A DNA stretch of 64,000 bases, taken from Plasmodium relictum (taxonomy: Eukaryota > Apicomplexa > Aconoidasida > Haemosporida > Plasmodiidae). Below are positions 11,188 through 22,957 of the stretch, piece after piece. Location: positions 1,984,001 through 2,048,000 of the forward strand of contig NC_041692.1 in assembly GCF_900005765.1 (NCBI RefSeq), in the 5' to 3' direction. The notes beneath the pieces were generated by a model. The model did no database searches. It worked only from the letters and a program-made list of their open reading frames with translations, and was not told the DNA's origin. Made by a program: the position numbers and the translations under genes. The first letter of the stretch is position 1. The number at the start of each line of letters is the position of its first letter.

Positions 11188-12956
11188 TGTGATTATTTTC
11201 ATAATTATATTTTTTTCGTTATTTGGTGTAAATATCATATACACATAAAGGATTTAAAAAGAAAAAAAATATATGTAACAAAAATTACCTTTATGCATAA
11301 TTTAAAATGAAAATAAAGTATATAAATGACTAAAGGATAACATGCTTTAGAAAGACTTTTATTTGCTTCACAAAAAAGGAAAATTTTGTAAATGAATTAT
11401 ATAATTCATTAAAATTAATTTTATGTGTTTTTGTATATTTTTTAGATAAATTTTTTTTTTTTAGAAACAATATGTATAAATTTATAAAATAATAAAAAGT
11501 GTTAGACTGCATTAATCGATATAACGATGAAATTTAATTTCTAAAGAATTTAGGAAAGAAAATTTAATTTTTTAAATCTTTTTATTTGAAAATGATTCAA
11601 ATATACTACACATTAAAGATTTTTTCCTTTAAGAATTTAATAAGTTATATAGAAATAATTGTATATATGAATTTTTATTTTGTTAATTTTTACTTTATGT
11701 ACCTTAAACATTAAAAATCTAATAAAAATGAGTCAATAAAGTTTATATAGTATATAAATTATATATCCAAATACTGAAAATAAAAAGAGGATGTTAAAAA
11801 AAATATTTTTTTTAAAATATTTGAAAATTAATTTATAAAAAATACAATAGTGTTATGCATCATTTTAATGAAATCTACCAAAAAAAAAAAAAAGAAAAAA
11901 ATATAGTACTATTGTGATTAAGTAATTATTGACGAAGCTTATTCTCTTTGAAAAAAATAAAATACTGTTTTATTAGTAATAAATTTTAGTTCATATTTAT
12001 ACCAGACCTTAAAAAAATACCTTTATATATATGTGAATAAAAAGGATATTTTATTTTTCTTTTATTTAATCTATATTGAATAAAATTTTTGCATAAATTT
12101 TGTAGTATTATGTATTATTCAAAAATACGTAGATAGAATGTTGCAATTGAAACTCATAAACAAAAAAATTTTAGTTTAGAATCTACATTTTTTTATAAAT
12201 TATAAATATTAAAGTGTATTATGTCCTGGAAGTATTCTATGTACAAAAAAAGATATGTTTATTAAGAAAAATAGAAATGAAAATGTTATAATTAAAAATT
12301 TTTTTATAGTAAATATTAGTATCCGTATAAAATAAAAGTAAAACAAGCAAACAAAAAGTTTTCTATCTAGTATATATATATTCTATTTTATTTTTTTAAA
12401 TAAAAAAAATATAGTTCATTGAGAAAAACACAAAAAAATTTCCTTTGTATTATATTTTATTATTATTATTTTAATCTTAATTTTTTTAATTAAAACTAGG
12501 TATAATAATACTTTGAAAAATAAATTTTATTTTTATATATTCATAAGTAGAAGCAGTGTACATCTTAAATTATACATAAATGCAATTTTTAATTAACATC
12601 TTTACTTTTTTATTAGTTTTATTCCTTTTTATATTTATAAAAAAATATTTGCTATTAAAATTATATAGCTTTTCATTTTTCAAAAAATTGAAAGTTCATT
12701 ATAAAAAGCTGAAACTCCATTTTTTTTTTCTTTTTTCAGTTTCTAAGTGTATATTTTCTAGTTTAATATTATTCTATTTTTTTTTTTTCATACATGATGT
12801 TTTAATAAATTTCACAAATATAAATGTTTATTAATCAATATAACTAATAAAGGTTATATATTCTTAAAATTTATTTTTTTATTTATTTAAATAAATATTT
12901 CTCTTTTGTTTAGCAAATATTTATAAATACATAATATCCTTATATATATATAAACT

Positions 12957-12964
12957 GTGCATGC
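12957..12964. promoter_or_regulatory. GTGCATGC motif between VP2 and NOT4
   Basis: An eight-base GTGCATGC, a good match to ApiAP2 cores (GTGCA and TGCATGC), sits about 540 bp upstream of the NOT4 start. It is one of the few G/C-rich octamers in this spacer. Confidence 0.35.
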
Positions 12965-13187
12965 CAACAGAAAATTTTATAAATTTAAATTTAGACTTAA
13001 AATTCATTTCCACTTAAAACAATTAAAAAAAATAATCTGAAGATATATTTTTTTTTCATTATTTTAGATAATTTTTTTAAGCTATATAATTAATGATAGA
13101 ATTACCTTTTATATTTTAGTAACTTTATATAAAAATCCATAATTTGTGAGAATTATTAATTAAATAAAATGAACTTGTATTAAAAGT

Positions 13188-13219
<32 letters not shown>

Positions 13220-13502
13220 TGTATATATATATATATGTATTAAAATTTATATAAAAGAGAAAGAAAAAGAAATATATATAAAAAAGTGAAAAATTATAAT
13301 TAAAAGAGGTAAAAAAAGAAAAATAAGATAGGAAATAAAGAGTTAATTAAAATATATAACTATAAAATAAAAGAAGGCATTTTTTATCAAAATAAATTTT
13401 TTTTTTAATACTAATTATGTGAATAAAATTAGAAGTTATATATATTAGTATTTAGAAATATAAATAATATATATATGTATAAAAATATAAGAGAAAAAAA
13501 GG

Positions 13503-16500
13503 ATGAGAAGAGGGGGAGGTAATGATAAGCGATTTTTGAGGCGTTCTTTTAATAGATCGTATTATTATAAGAAAAATGAAAAGGAAAAAGTAGAAGAAAT
13601 AAATAATAAAAAAAGCAAAAATTTTGAGAGAGAAGAAGAAGAAGATGAAGGGGATGAAGAAGAAGATGGAGAAGAAAAGGAAGGTGAAGATGAAGGAAAT
13701 TCAGAAGAGGAAGAAAAAGAAAGAAAAAAAAAAAAAAATAAAATAAAAAATAAAGAAAAAAAAGAGTTTCTCGATGAAGAAAGAGATGTAATAAAAAATT
13801 TAGAAGAAAGTAATGAGAAAACTCAAGACAAAAATAATATAATATGCCCTTTATGTGTGGAAGTACTTGATGAAACAGATAGAAATTTTTTCCCTTGTGA
13901 TTGTGGATATCAAATTTGCTTGTGGTGTTTGTATTATATAAGAGATCATATGAGTAACAAATGCCCAGCATGCAGAAGAAGTTATAATGAGAAAAAATTT
14001 ATTTATAACAGAGAAACACATGAAAAATTATTTAAAAAACAGAAAAATCAACATAAAAACAAGAATGAAAATACAAATTTAAGTAAATGTGATTTGTATA
14101 AAAATGCAAATATATATAATATTCATGAATATGATAATTTATTAGAAATAATTAAAGGAATACGAGTAGTTCAGAGGAATCTTGTTTTTGTTATTGGTAT
14201 TACAGTAGCGTTTGCAAAAAAAACTATTTTAAAAAAAAGTGAATATTTTGGGAAATACGGAAAAATATTGAATATTATAATAAATAAATCACAAGCATAT
14301 AATCCTCATTATAATGGTCCATCCTTTAGTGCTTACATAACTTATAGTAATGAAAAAGAAGCAATTAATGCTATTTACTTTATAGATGGAATGACATTAG
14401 ATAATAAAATATTAAAAGCTTCATTTGGTACTACTAAATACTGCTCTTCTTTTTTAAAAAATTCTTCTTGTAGTAATGAAGAATGTTTTTATTTGCATGA
14501 ACTTGGAAACGTGGTAGATAGCTTTTCAAAGGATGATATACATGGACCGAAACATTTATATCATGATCTTTTATATTTTTATTTTAAAAAATTACCAGAA
14601 AAAAAAAATGAACAGAGCTATGACTCTTCTAATAATTTAACTAAATATAACAAAAGGGTTCCCGATTCAAATAAGAATACAAAAAATAATGCAGTTGAAA
14701 TTAAAAAAAAAATAGATAGTAATGAAGAGTCAATAAATAATAAAAAATATATTTCAAACAATACAGAAAATAAAATGGTTTACAAAATTTATAATGAATG
14801 GAAAAAAAAAAGCATTGAAATCGGTAAAGATAAATATGTTAAAATTGAAGAGGAATTGGAAAAAGAAAAAAAAGCAGAGATAAATAATAAAAAAGAAAAT
14901 ATATCGGAAGAGAAAGTAAATATAAAAAGTGGCACGAATGAAGATATAGAAGAAGAAAATATAAATAAAAACAAAAAAAAAAAAAAAAAAAATAAGAGTG
15001 AAGAGATCTTAAACAATGATTTAATGAAATATAGTAACAATAATAATAGTGCTAATAATTATAGTAAAGAAAAAAACTATTTGAGCTCTCTTCAAAATCT
15101 TTCAAACGTTAAGGAAAATAATAATAGTAAAAATGAAGAAAAGGGAATTAGCAAAAAAAATAATAGCAGTGAAATGGAAGATACCTATTATCTAGATGAA
15201 ATTTCTGAAAATTATCCACTAATAAACGATGTGAGATTTGAAAAGGACAAAAAAAAAAAGATGAAAAAAAAACTAGAACAAAATAAAGTTGAATATATGA
15301 AAATGAGAGAAAAAAATAAATTTAAAGAAAAAGACAAAAATGATCAACAATGTAAGGAAAATAAAGAACAAAAGGAGATAAAAAAACAAAAGAAAAAAAA
15401 TAGTTATAATAATATTATAGATAATAATAAAGAGGAAAATAAAATTAGTGGAACGATAAAGGAACAGGAAGAAGGTAATGAACAAGATAAAGATATTAAA
15501 AAAATGTATTATAAAATAGATAACTATTTCAATGAATTATTGGATAAAAACAAAAAAAGAGAACAAAAAAAAACATCTATAGATTATATACATAATGAAA
15601 AAAGAAAAACTATAGGAATAGATAAGAAAGATATATTTTGTGTAGAATATAATGAAGATATAGAAAAATCAAAAAAAAAGGAAGTTACGAACTTAAAAGA
15701 AGGTGATATAAAACATAAGAAAGTTAAGGAATATGAAGAAAGAGAAAAAAAAAAGGGAAAATTAAAAGAGGATAAAGTAGAGAAAGCAGATATAGAAAAA
15801 AAAGAAGCAGAAAAGAAGCAAATATGGGATGATAGTTGTATAAAAGACAAAAAAGATAATAATGAAGGATTTTATGAAAAAAATATTTACAAAGATAAAT
15901 ATAAAAAAGAAAAATGTGATTATGATGAAGAGATAAAAAAAAAGATAGAAAAAAGAGATAGGCAGTTTGAAAAAGATGAAGAGGTAAAAAAAAAAGTTGA
16001 AGTAGAAGGTGGTAAAGAAGAAGATGGTGATGATGAATATGAAGAAGATGAAGAAGAAGAATTTTATGATGATGAAGAAGAAATTAAGGAAGAATATGAG
16101 GGGGAAGAGGAAGAAGAAGATGAAGATGAAGATGGAGAAAAAGAAGAAGAGGAAGAAGAGGAGGAAGAAGAAGATGAGGAAGATGAGGAAGAAAAAGTTG
16201 AAGATGAAGAAGAGATGGAAGAAGAAGAAGAATATGAAGAAAATGAGGAAGATGAAATAGAAGAAGAGGAAGAATATATAACCGAAGAACTAAAGGAAGA
16301 GAGGAAAAAAAGGGAAAAGCAAGAAGATAATGAAGAGAATAATGAAATTAAGAAAAGGATAAATATTGAAAATCTAATAAAAATGAAAAATAATGCAAAC
16401 ACTAGTCATGATGTAATTGAAGAATACATAAAAAAAATAAATAATAAAGAAAAAAAAGAAAATGTAGAATTTGATACCTATGATAATATTGTGAATAATT

Positions 16501-17447
16501 ATTTTAATGAAAGTGAATGCTTAGAGAGTATAGATGAAAAAAATAGGTACTTAGAAAAGAATAAAAAAACATTAAAAAAAAATGAAATACCTAATGGAGG
16601 AGAGTATATGAAAAAGAAGAATAAAGATGAAATAAAAAAAAAGAAAATAAAATTAGATAAAGAAAATTCAAATACAAAACAAATTATAAAGATGCAAGAA
16701 AATAAAGTAATTCTAAACAATAAAGAAAAAAAGAAAAAGAAGAATACTTTAAAAGAAAATTTATTTCATAAAGAAATAGAAAATGATGTAATGGATATAA
16801 TAAGAGAGATGATGATGCATCAAATTAAATTAAAGAATAAAAAAAATAGAAATAAAAAAAATTGTGAAAAAACTGTTTTATTCAATGATTTAGAAATTTT
16901 TATTAGGAATTTATGCATAGCTAAAAGTAAAGCAGTTCAAAGTAATTCTATAGACAACGATACAGTATATTTAATAGAAGATATGGTAAATAAGGAAGAA
17001 GACTCTGCTAAGAAAAATGATTATTTATTATATTCTAATGATGAAAACATTTTTTTAAAGTCTAACAAAGGCATAATAGAATATATATTAAAGAGGAATA
17101 GTAATTTTAAAGGTAAGAAAAATTTTAATGAAAACGTACTTGATGCATTTAAAGAATCAATTATATCTAAAGATGGTGATATGATAACTGATAAAAATAA
17201 TCTATTTGATAAAATTTTTAATGAGCAAATAAATTTTGTTCAACAGTTATGTAAATCGGATTATAATTTCAGTTCATCTGATATTCAATCATGTAATAAA
17301 AAAGGTATAGATAATTTTTATGAACAAACTAATAACGTAAATGATTCAGAAAAATCTATGATAAAAAGTATACCTAATCTGTGGGTAAATTTTAATAACT
17401 CTTTTAATACTAAAGATATAAATGATAAAGTTAATTTAAGTGCTTAA
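13503..17447 (+). CDS. NOT4: CCR4-NOT complex subunit 4 (RING E3 ubiquitin ligase)
   Basis: Single-exon gene of 1314 residues. Near residues 114-160 is a C4C4 RING: CPLCVEVLDETD, CDCGYQICLWC, then CPACRRSY, with all eight ligands cysteine, as is specific to NOT4/CNOT4. An RRM follows at about 220-310 (NLVFVIGI to LKASFGTTKYC), then a CCCH finger near 313-332 (CSSFLKNSSCSNEECFYLH). RING-RRM-CCCH is the diagnostic NOT4 order. NOT4 ubiquitylates ribosomal and other targets in co-translational quality control and mRNA decay. The remaining roughly 980 residues are Lys/Glu/Asn-rich low complexity, with an almost pure Glu/Asp block at about 835-930. A basic/acidic linker also precedes the RING (residues 20-105). 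Animal and yeast proteins are about 570-640 residues, so more than half of this one is parasite-specific expansion. Confidence 0.93.
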   Translation: MRRGGGNDKRFLRRSFNRSYYYKKNEKEKVEEINNKKSKNFEREEEEDEGDEEEDGEEKEGEDEGNSEEEEKERKKKKNKIKNKEKKEFLDEERDVIKNLEESNEKTQDKNNIICPLCVEVLDETDRNFFPCDCGYQICLWCLYYIRDHMSNKCPACRRSYNEKKFIYNRETHEKLFKKQKNQHKNKNENTNLSKCDLYKNANIYNIHEYDNLLEIIKGIRVVQRNLVFVIGITVAFAKKTILKKSEYFGKYGKILNIIINKSQAYNPHYNGPSFSAYITYSNEKEAINAIYFIDGMTLDNKILKASFGTTKYCSSFLKNSSCSNEECFYLHELGNVVDSFSKDDIHGPKHLYHDLLYFYFKKLPEKKNEQSYDSSNNLTKYNKRVPDSNKNTKNNAVEIKKKIDSNEESINNKKYISNNTENKMVYKIYNEWKKKSIEIGKDKYVKIEEELEKEKKAEINNKKENISEEKVNIKSGTNEDIEEENINKNKKKKKKNKSEEILNNDLMKYSNNNNSANNYSKEKNYLSSLQNLSNVKENNNSKNEEKGISKKNNSSEMEDTYYLDEISENYPLINDVRFEKDKKKKMKKKLEQNKVEYMKMREKNKFKEKDKNDQQCKENKEQKEIKKQKKKNSYNNIIDNNKEENKISGTIKEQEEGNEQDKDIKKMYYKIDNYFNELLDKNKKREQKKTSIDYIHNEKRKTIGIDKKDIFCVEYNEDIEKSKKKEVTNLKEGDIKHKKVKEYEEREKKKGKLKEDKVEKADIEKKEAEKKQIWDDSCIKDKKDNNEGFYEKNIYKDKYKKEKCDYDEEIKKKIEKRDRQFEKDEEVKKKVEVEGGKEEDGDDEYEEDEEEEFYDDEEEIKEEYEGEEEEEDEDEDGEKEEEEEEEEEEDEEDEEEKVEDEEEMEEEEEYEENEEDEIEEEEEYITEELKEERKKREKQEDNEENNEIKKRINIENLIKMKNNANTSHDVIEEYIKKINNKEKKENVEFDTYDNIVNNYFNESECLESIDEKNRYLEKNKKTLKKNEIPNGGEYMKKKNKDEIKKKKIKLDKENSNTKQIIKMQENKVILNNKEKKKKKNTLKENLFHKEIENDVMDIIREMMMHQIKLKNKKNRNKKNCEKTVLFNDLEIFIRNLCIAKSKAVQSNSIDNDTVYLIEDMVNKEEDSAKKNDYLLYSNDENIFLKSNKGIIEYILKRNSNFKGKKNFNENVLDAFKESIISKDGDMITDKNNLFDKIFNEQINFVQQLCKSDYNFSSSDIQSCNKKGIDNFYEQTNNVNDSEKSMIKSIPNLWVNFNNSFNTKDINDKVNLSA
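16009..16290 (+). repeat. GAA/GAT polypurine tract coding for poly-Glu/Asp
   Basis: Nearly 280 bp in which the plus strand is almost all purine apart from the T of GAT/TAT codons, made of irregular GAA, GAG and GAT codons within NOT4. The antisense Ser-rich frame and the +1 Met/Lys-rich frame over it are artefacts of this composition. Confidence 0.85.
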
Positions 17448-18543
17448 TAAATACTCTTTAAATGTGATAATTTTAACAATGTTTCATCGGTTAATATTAT
17501 AATAGTTATGAAGCGTTGTATATATTTATGATAAACATATATATGGAAAAAAATTAAACTTATGCACATCCTTTTAGTTTTATTGCATTTTTTATTTTCA
17601 AATTTAATAAATTTAAATATTGTATTAAAATGAGAAAAAAATATAATGTTGGTATTTTTTCAATTTAAAACATCTATTCTTAAAATTTTTTTTTTCATAA
17701 AACAATTTGTAAATAGTATAAATAATATAAAAAAAAAAATTTCAATTACAGTTAAAAATACATAGTAAGAAATATTATTTTGCATTAAGATTAATGAAAA
17801 ATTTTTTTTAATTAATATATTGTGTATACATGTAATTCTTAATATTATTTCGAAAATTTAAGGATAAATAAAAAAAAAAAAAAAAATTTATAACGAATAA
17901 TAATTTTAAACAAAATAGTAAATACAAGTATAAAAAAGATAAAGACAAAGAATATAAAAGAGTAAAGAAATTTTTTTTAATTTAAAATTTTTTTTGATAC
18001 GTTTGTGTATAATTTTTTAAATAATTTTAGAGCATTATTTTTCATATTTTAGTAATATTTTTAATACATTTTTTTTTTTTCTTTACAACATACTAATCTC
18101 ATTTCTACTTACTAATTATATTTTAATTTATTTAAATACAAAAAAAAAAAAAAAAAAAAAAAAAAAAGCATGAATTAGAAAAGTATAATAGAAAATTTTT
18201 TTTTTAATAAAATTAGATATTTAAAGGTTTTTAATGAAAACTTAAAATTTAAAAATAATAATGATAGCATATTCAAAAATTAAAGTCAGTAAATAAAAAC
18301 AGATACATATATAAAAGCAGCAATATTGTAATGTATATAATAATACTTTAAAAATAATTACAATTAAAAGCAAAAAAAAAAAAAAAAAAAATACATTAAT
18401 TTAATTATAATAAATAAAAAGTTAAATAAATATATTGATACATAAATTATCGTAAATTACAAAAAAATTTGTAAAAAAAAGTTTTTTTTTTATGATGTAA
18501 TGTTAATTAAAATAAGAAATAAGACAATATGAATTATGTTCTA
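17448..18543. other. Convergent 3' region, NOT4 and EF-G2
   Basis: A/T-rich spacer between convergent genes, with a poly(dA) run of nearly 30 bases at about 18140-18167 and others near 17870 and 18373. Only the 3' UTRs are expected here; nothing else is seen. Confidence 0.7.
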
Positions 18544-21500
18544 TCATTTCCTATAACCACAAAATGTTATAAAAAAATTGGCATGACCACTTGAAATAGA
18601 TCGTAAAACAGAAGCATAATTATGTGTATACTTGAGAGGAATAATTGCAACTATTTTCATAATTTTTAAATCATTTTGTTCCTTATTTTTCATAATTTGA
18701 ATAACATTTCCTTTTCTATTTTGAATTAAGTCTTTTACTATAATACCTACAAATGATTCATCTGTTTGTATTTGAAGCAATGATATTGGATGAGCTATTT
18801 GAATATTTGCATTTCTAATCATTTTATAATATAAATCATTGCAAGCATATTTTGCAACTGCTATTGTACTATCATCAAATATTTTTAATTTTGTTATAGT
18901 TATTTCAGTGTTAATAATATTTGCATTTGTTCTGTATCCATTATTTAAGCAATTTTTTAAAGAAATGATACAGTTATTTAGAATATCGTCATAAAATTTT
19001 TCTTTTTTTTTATTTCTTTTTTTTAACTCTTCAACATAAGATTGTACATTTCTATCAACAGTTATGTTACTCTGAAACAAATTTTCATAGTTAATGTTTA
19101 ATAAATACTCACTGATTTCTTCATCATCTACATGTTCATCATCTATTTCATTAATACTTTTCTCATTTTCTCTATGTTCTTCTTCTAACATTTCATTTTC
19201 ATTTTTGTTTTTAAACACTTTTTTAAAATAATTTTCTGAATTTAATTTATACTCTAAGTTATTATTATTTAAATGAAAATAATCTTGTAAACATTTGTCT
19301 TTTTTTAAATTTCCTATCTGTTCATTTGAATCAGAGTTGCTGTTAATTTCTATTTTCTTTTTATTATAATGAATGCTATTGATATTATTTTTTTTAGATA
19401 AATTATTCCATTTTATTTCAACATTCATATCATGTTCCTTGTAATTACTTGTATTGGAATGGTTTGTTATACTACAATAATTTTTCTCTTCTTCTTCTCC
19501 ATATAAGTTATTTTTTGCAAAATGTCCTTTTTTTTTGTTAAATGCTAGGAATTGTGAAGCATTATCATATTTTAATATATTTTGAATGTAACTTGTAATG
19601 TCTACAAACTCTTTTTCTTTAATACTTATGCCGATTACTATATTGGAAAAATTAGAACTAACTTTCATTTGTTTTTTTATCTCATTTTCATAATGCCCTA
19701 AAATGTATTCTTTGCATACTATCTCAACATCACTTGTTTTAATATCGATGTTATAATCACTTTTAATTTTATCTAATGTAACTTCAATATTTAGTATGCC
19801 TATTGAACCAATAACTAATTTATTGCTTTTATCTACATAAGTAAATATGCTATTATCTTCTACGCATATTTGTTTTAAAATATGTTTCAGTTCTTTTTCT
19901 TTTTTGTAATCTTTCGGTTCGATTGCACATGTGCAAACTATTATATTTTTACTAATTCGTTTCTTATAGCTTCTCAAAAAATACCACAGTTCCTTACTTT
20001 TTATTTGTTCTTTCATTAATTTATATATTTCGTTAAAGCTTGTATCATTAGTTAATAAATTATGCTTTTCTCTATGATATTCATCAATGGGATTTTCATA
20101 TTCCTCCTTAAATTTATTTTCTTCTTCTTTATAATAAGATGCTTTTTTTCTTAGAGGTTCTTCCTCATTTGTTTCTTTTTCTCTTTCACATAAAATATCA
20201 CAGACTAATATGTTTTCAAATCCTCGTACCATTCCTATATCATTAGTTATTAATTCCTTAGTAATAATATACCTATCAGCTTTTACTTTGTAAATATTTT
20301 TTACTTTTTCATATTTATTATTCCTAATATTATACAGAATAGAATTATTAGTTAGTGTTCCCTTAAATACTTTACAAAATGTGTTATATCCATTTTTTTC
20401 ATTTACTAACTTAAAAATAAATAAAATAGTTTTGTAAAAATTAATGGAATACTTATTATTAATTATACTATTTTTTAAAATCGTCATATCATTAATTATT
20501 CCATTAGTAATAGTTCCATTTCTATTATTTATTGTTATACACGATTGTCTATTATCTTTATTCATTATTGCGCGTTTATGATTATTTTCGAAAAGATTTC
20601 CTTTCATATTTTCTACATTCTTATATTCATCATTTAAAGTATATTTGTCTTTTTTAATTATATTTGAAGAATCAACGTTCATATTAGTGTTATCATTAAT
20701 TTTTCTAGTAGATGTAATATAATCAAGAAGTAAATGTACCCCATATGAATTTAGAGCACTCCCTGAGAATACAGGAAAAATGCATTTTTTATTTATATTT
20801 TCGTTTAAAGAATTTTTAATTTCTTCATAGGTTAATTTTAAATTATTTAAATATTTATACTCAATTTCACTATCTAAATCACATAATATTTCTACTATCT
20901 CTTCTCTTTTTTTTATAATATAATTAATTATATCATCATTTAAAAAATGTAAAATATTTTCGTTTTTATTTTCCTCTGAAATATCATCACATGATTGAAT
21001 TAAAAGGAAATGTTTATCTATATTTTTTCTTTTTGATTGCTTTAAAATTCCTTCCAAAGATAATTTTTTATATACTAATTTCTGGCCATATTTAACTTCA
21101 GGGTAAAAATATAAAATCATAGAAGGTATATCCAAAATATACTTTAATTTTTTGTTTTCATAAATTGGGTATGTTATAAGTAAGCATTTTTTGCTTAAAT
21201 TGTTTTTAATACTATTAAAATTATAATCAATGTCTGTTTCATATACATCCATTTTATTTAAAAAAAAGAAAATTGGAATATTTTCTTTTATGTAACGGAA
21301 AATGTTAATTGTTTGAATTTGTAATCCTTCCCTAGCATCTACAACAATCACACATTTATCTGAAACACACAAGGATAAAAATGTTTCATTGCTAAAATCA
21401 ACATGGCCTGGTGTATCAATTAAGTTTACCTTTACATTGTTCCACTCAAAACATGAATAAGCTGTTTTTATTGTTATTCCTCTTTCTCTTTCTTGTTTTA

Positions 21501-21696
21501 AAAAATCTAATTGAGTATTTTGATCATTTATATTACCTTTTACCTTTATTTCATTTGCATTATATAAAATGTCTTCTGATATAGTTGTTTTTCCTGCATC
21601 TATGTGTGCAAGAATCCCCAAATTTACTATTTTATGGAAAAAGAATCTTTTATTATATTTCAAAAAAATATTTTGCACAAACAATTTTTTTAACAT
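18544..21696 (-). CDS. EF-G-like translational GTPase, probable mitochondrial EF-G2 (ribosome-releasing factor 2)
   Basis: Single exon, 1050 residues. The N-terminal 25 residues are basic and Phe-rich (LFVQNIFLKYNKRFFF), consistent with an organelle leader. The G domain shows GILAHIDAGKTT (G1), a QERERGITI G2 region, DTPGHVDF (G3) and NKMD (G4). The segment preceding G2 (NTQLDFLKQERERGITI, with Asp where EF-G1 has Met) and the C-terminus (QNRKGNVIQI, YASVLRSISSGHANF) resemble GFM2/EF-G2 more than EF-G1 or TetM. EF-G2 works with RRF to split post-termination ribosomes rather than in translocation. Asn/Lys-rich inserts at about 345-400 and 680-860 lengthen it beyond the usual roughly 780 residues. 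TetM-like proteins are the main alternative. Mitochondrion is favoured over apicoplast because no clear signal peptide is seen. Confidence 0.8.
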   Translation of the reverse strand: MLKKLFVQNIFLKYNKRFFFHKIVNLGILAHIDAGKTTISEDILYNANEIKVKGNINDQNTQLDFLKQERERGITIKTAYSCFEWNNVKVNLIDTPGHVDFSNETFLSLCVSDKCVIVVDAREGLQIQTINIFRYIKENIPIFFFLNKMDVYETDIDYNFNSIKNNLSKKCLLITYPIYENKKLKYILDIPSMILYFYPEVKYGQKLVYKKLSLEGILKQSKRKNIDKHFLLIQSCDDISEENKNENILHFLNDDIINYIIKKREEIVEILCDLDSEIEYKYLNNLKLTYEEIKNSLNENINKKCIFPVFSGSALNSYGVHLLLDYITSTRKINDNTNMNVDSSNIIKKDKYTLNDEYKNVENMKGNLFENNHKRAIMNKDNRQSCITINNRNGTITNGIINDMTILKNSIINNKYSINFYKTILFIFKLVNEKNGYNTFCKVFKGTLTNNSILYNIRNNKYEKVKNIYKVKADRYIITKELITNDIGMVRGFENILVCDILCEREKETNEEEPLRKKASYYKEEENKFKEEYENPIDEYHREKHNLLTNDTSFNEIYKLMKEQIKSKELWYFLRSYKKRISKNIIVCTCAIEPKDYKKEKELKHILKQICVEDNSIFTYVDKSNKLVIGSIGILNIEVTLDKIKSDYNIDIKTSDVEIVCKEYILGHYENEIKKQMKVSSNFSNIVIGISIKEKEFVDITSYIQNILKYDNASQFLAFNKKKGHFAKNNLYGEEEEKNYCSITNHSNTSNYKEHDMNVEIKWNNLSKKNNINSIHYNKKKIEINSNSDSNEQIGNLKKDKCLQDYFHLNNNNLEYKLNSENYFKKVFKNKNENEMLEEEHRENEKSINEIDDEHVDDEEISEYLLNINYENLFQSNITVDRNVQSYVEELKKRNKKKEKFYDDILNNCIISLKNCLNNGYRTNANIINTEITITKLKIFDDSTIAVAKYACNDLYYKMIRNANIQIAHPISLLQIQTDESFVGIIVKDLIQNRKGNVIQIMKNKEQNDLKIMKIVAIIPLKYTHNYASVLRSISSGHANFFITFCGYRK

Positions 21697-22550
21697 AATA
21701 AAAAAAAGAAATAAAAATTATGCAAAATATATTTTATACAAAAGCTTCAGGAAGTTATGTCCAATAATAATGAATTACGCTCATTTTTTTTAGAAGTGTT
21801 TATAAAATAAAAATCACTAATTACCATATGTATAAGATATCAAAACAAACCAAAAAAAAAAAAAATTAAATATAAAAACCTTTTATATTTTTTCTTATTA
21901 TTATATGTATATTATTGAATATTTCCTTACACCCAATAAAATAATTAAAAAAAAATTTTTAACAAATATTTAAAAAAATATTAATATATTCTTTTTTTTT
22001 CTATTTGTTCTTATACTTTAATTTTTTAATTTTTTGATTCCTTTTATTATATATATTTTTAAAAAACATTTTTTTTGTAAACACTTAAAAACAAATTAAA
22101 ATTTATATTTTTCCTATCATAAGCCGAAGTTTTTTTTTTTTCTTAAATATTTTATTTTTATTGTATTCACATATATATATATATTCATTTTTTTTATTTT
22201 TTAATTTAAAAATTAAATTTATTTTATTTTCCAAATAATGTTTTAATTTTTATAAAAAATAACGCCTCATCATTTTAAATTAAGAATTTTTATTTCTTCA
22301 TATATATATAATTTTTTCAGGAAATTCAAAATTGTTTTTTCTTTTTTTTTTTTTTTATAAAAGATGCACTTAAACAATTTAAAAAATTTTTATAAATTTA
22401 AAATTTTATATATATATATACATATTTTGTTTAAATATAATTATAAGAATTTTGAGAAAATATTTAACTATTAAAAAGATATATATTTTTCTTAACAATT
22501 TGTAATAATAATTTTTTTTTTTATTTTTCTTTACTCCTTACAATTAATTT

Positions 22551-22606
<56 letters not shown>

Positions 22607-22626
22607 CATACTAAATGTAATAAAAC
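21697..22626. other. Divergent promoter region, EF-G2 and METTL14-like
   Basis: Promoter spacer for two divergent genes, made of poly(dT) tracts (22132-22141, 22340-22356), AT-rich runs and a (TA)n run at 22555-22600 just before the METTL14-like start. A TGCAC (GTGCA reversed) lies at about 22364. No other coding frame is seen. Confidence 0.65.
22555..22600. repeat. (TA)n microsatellite
   Basis: About 46 bp of uninterrupted TA repeats in the 5' leader or promoter of the METTL14-like gene, ending 26 bp before its ATG. Length polymorphism is likely. Confidence 0.9.
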
Positions 22627-22926
22627 ATGAAAAACTCAAACGAGGATTCAAATAATACCGTTCATAAACCTCCAAAGGCGGTAAATTTCAATAACAATAG
22701 AATCAATAAGGCAAATACAAGTTTTAAGCAAAATTTTCAAAATTCTTCATATAATAAACCAAATAATACAACATATCAATATATGAATAAAAATTATGCA
22801 AAGGCTAATTATTCTAATACAAATTCTACGAATTCAAACTACTCCCAAATGAATTTTAACAATGCAAATTTCCCAAATAATTATAGTAAAAATTGTAACT
22901 ACAATTATATGAATTATTCAAATATC

Positions 22927-22957
<31 letters not shown>

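Larger units (their letters stand above)
10944..13502. other. Divergent promoter region, VP2 and NOT4
   Basis: The largest gene-free stretch here (about 2.6 kb), between two divergent genes, so it should hold both promoters and 5' UTRs. It has long poly(dT) tracts (11040-11145, 13192-13217) and purine-rich sequence at 13255-13345 just ahead of NOT4. Two AP2-like sites (11181-11187, 12957-12964) stand out. A Phe/Leu/Lys-only frame at 12580-12834 is not credible as a gene. Confidence 0.65.

Noticed and set aside
12580-12834. Open frame of 84 codons in the VP2-NOT4 spacer
   Set aside because: It is composed almost only of Phe, Leu, Lys and Ile, as expected from T-rich DNA. There is no domain, no splice partner and no codon signal.
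13549-16720. Antisense and alternative-frame ORFs over NOT4 (Phe/Leu- or Ser-rich, Met/Lys-rich)
   Set aside because: Shadows of the Lys/Glu-rich sense sequence and its purine tract.
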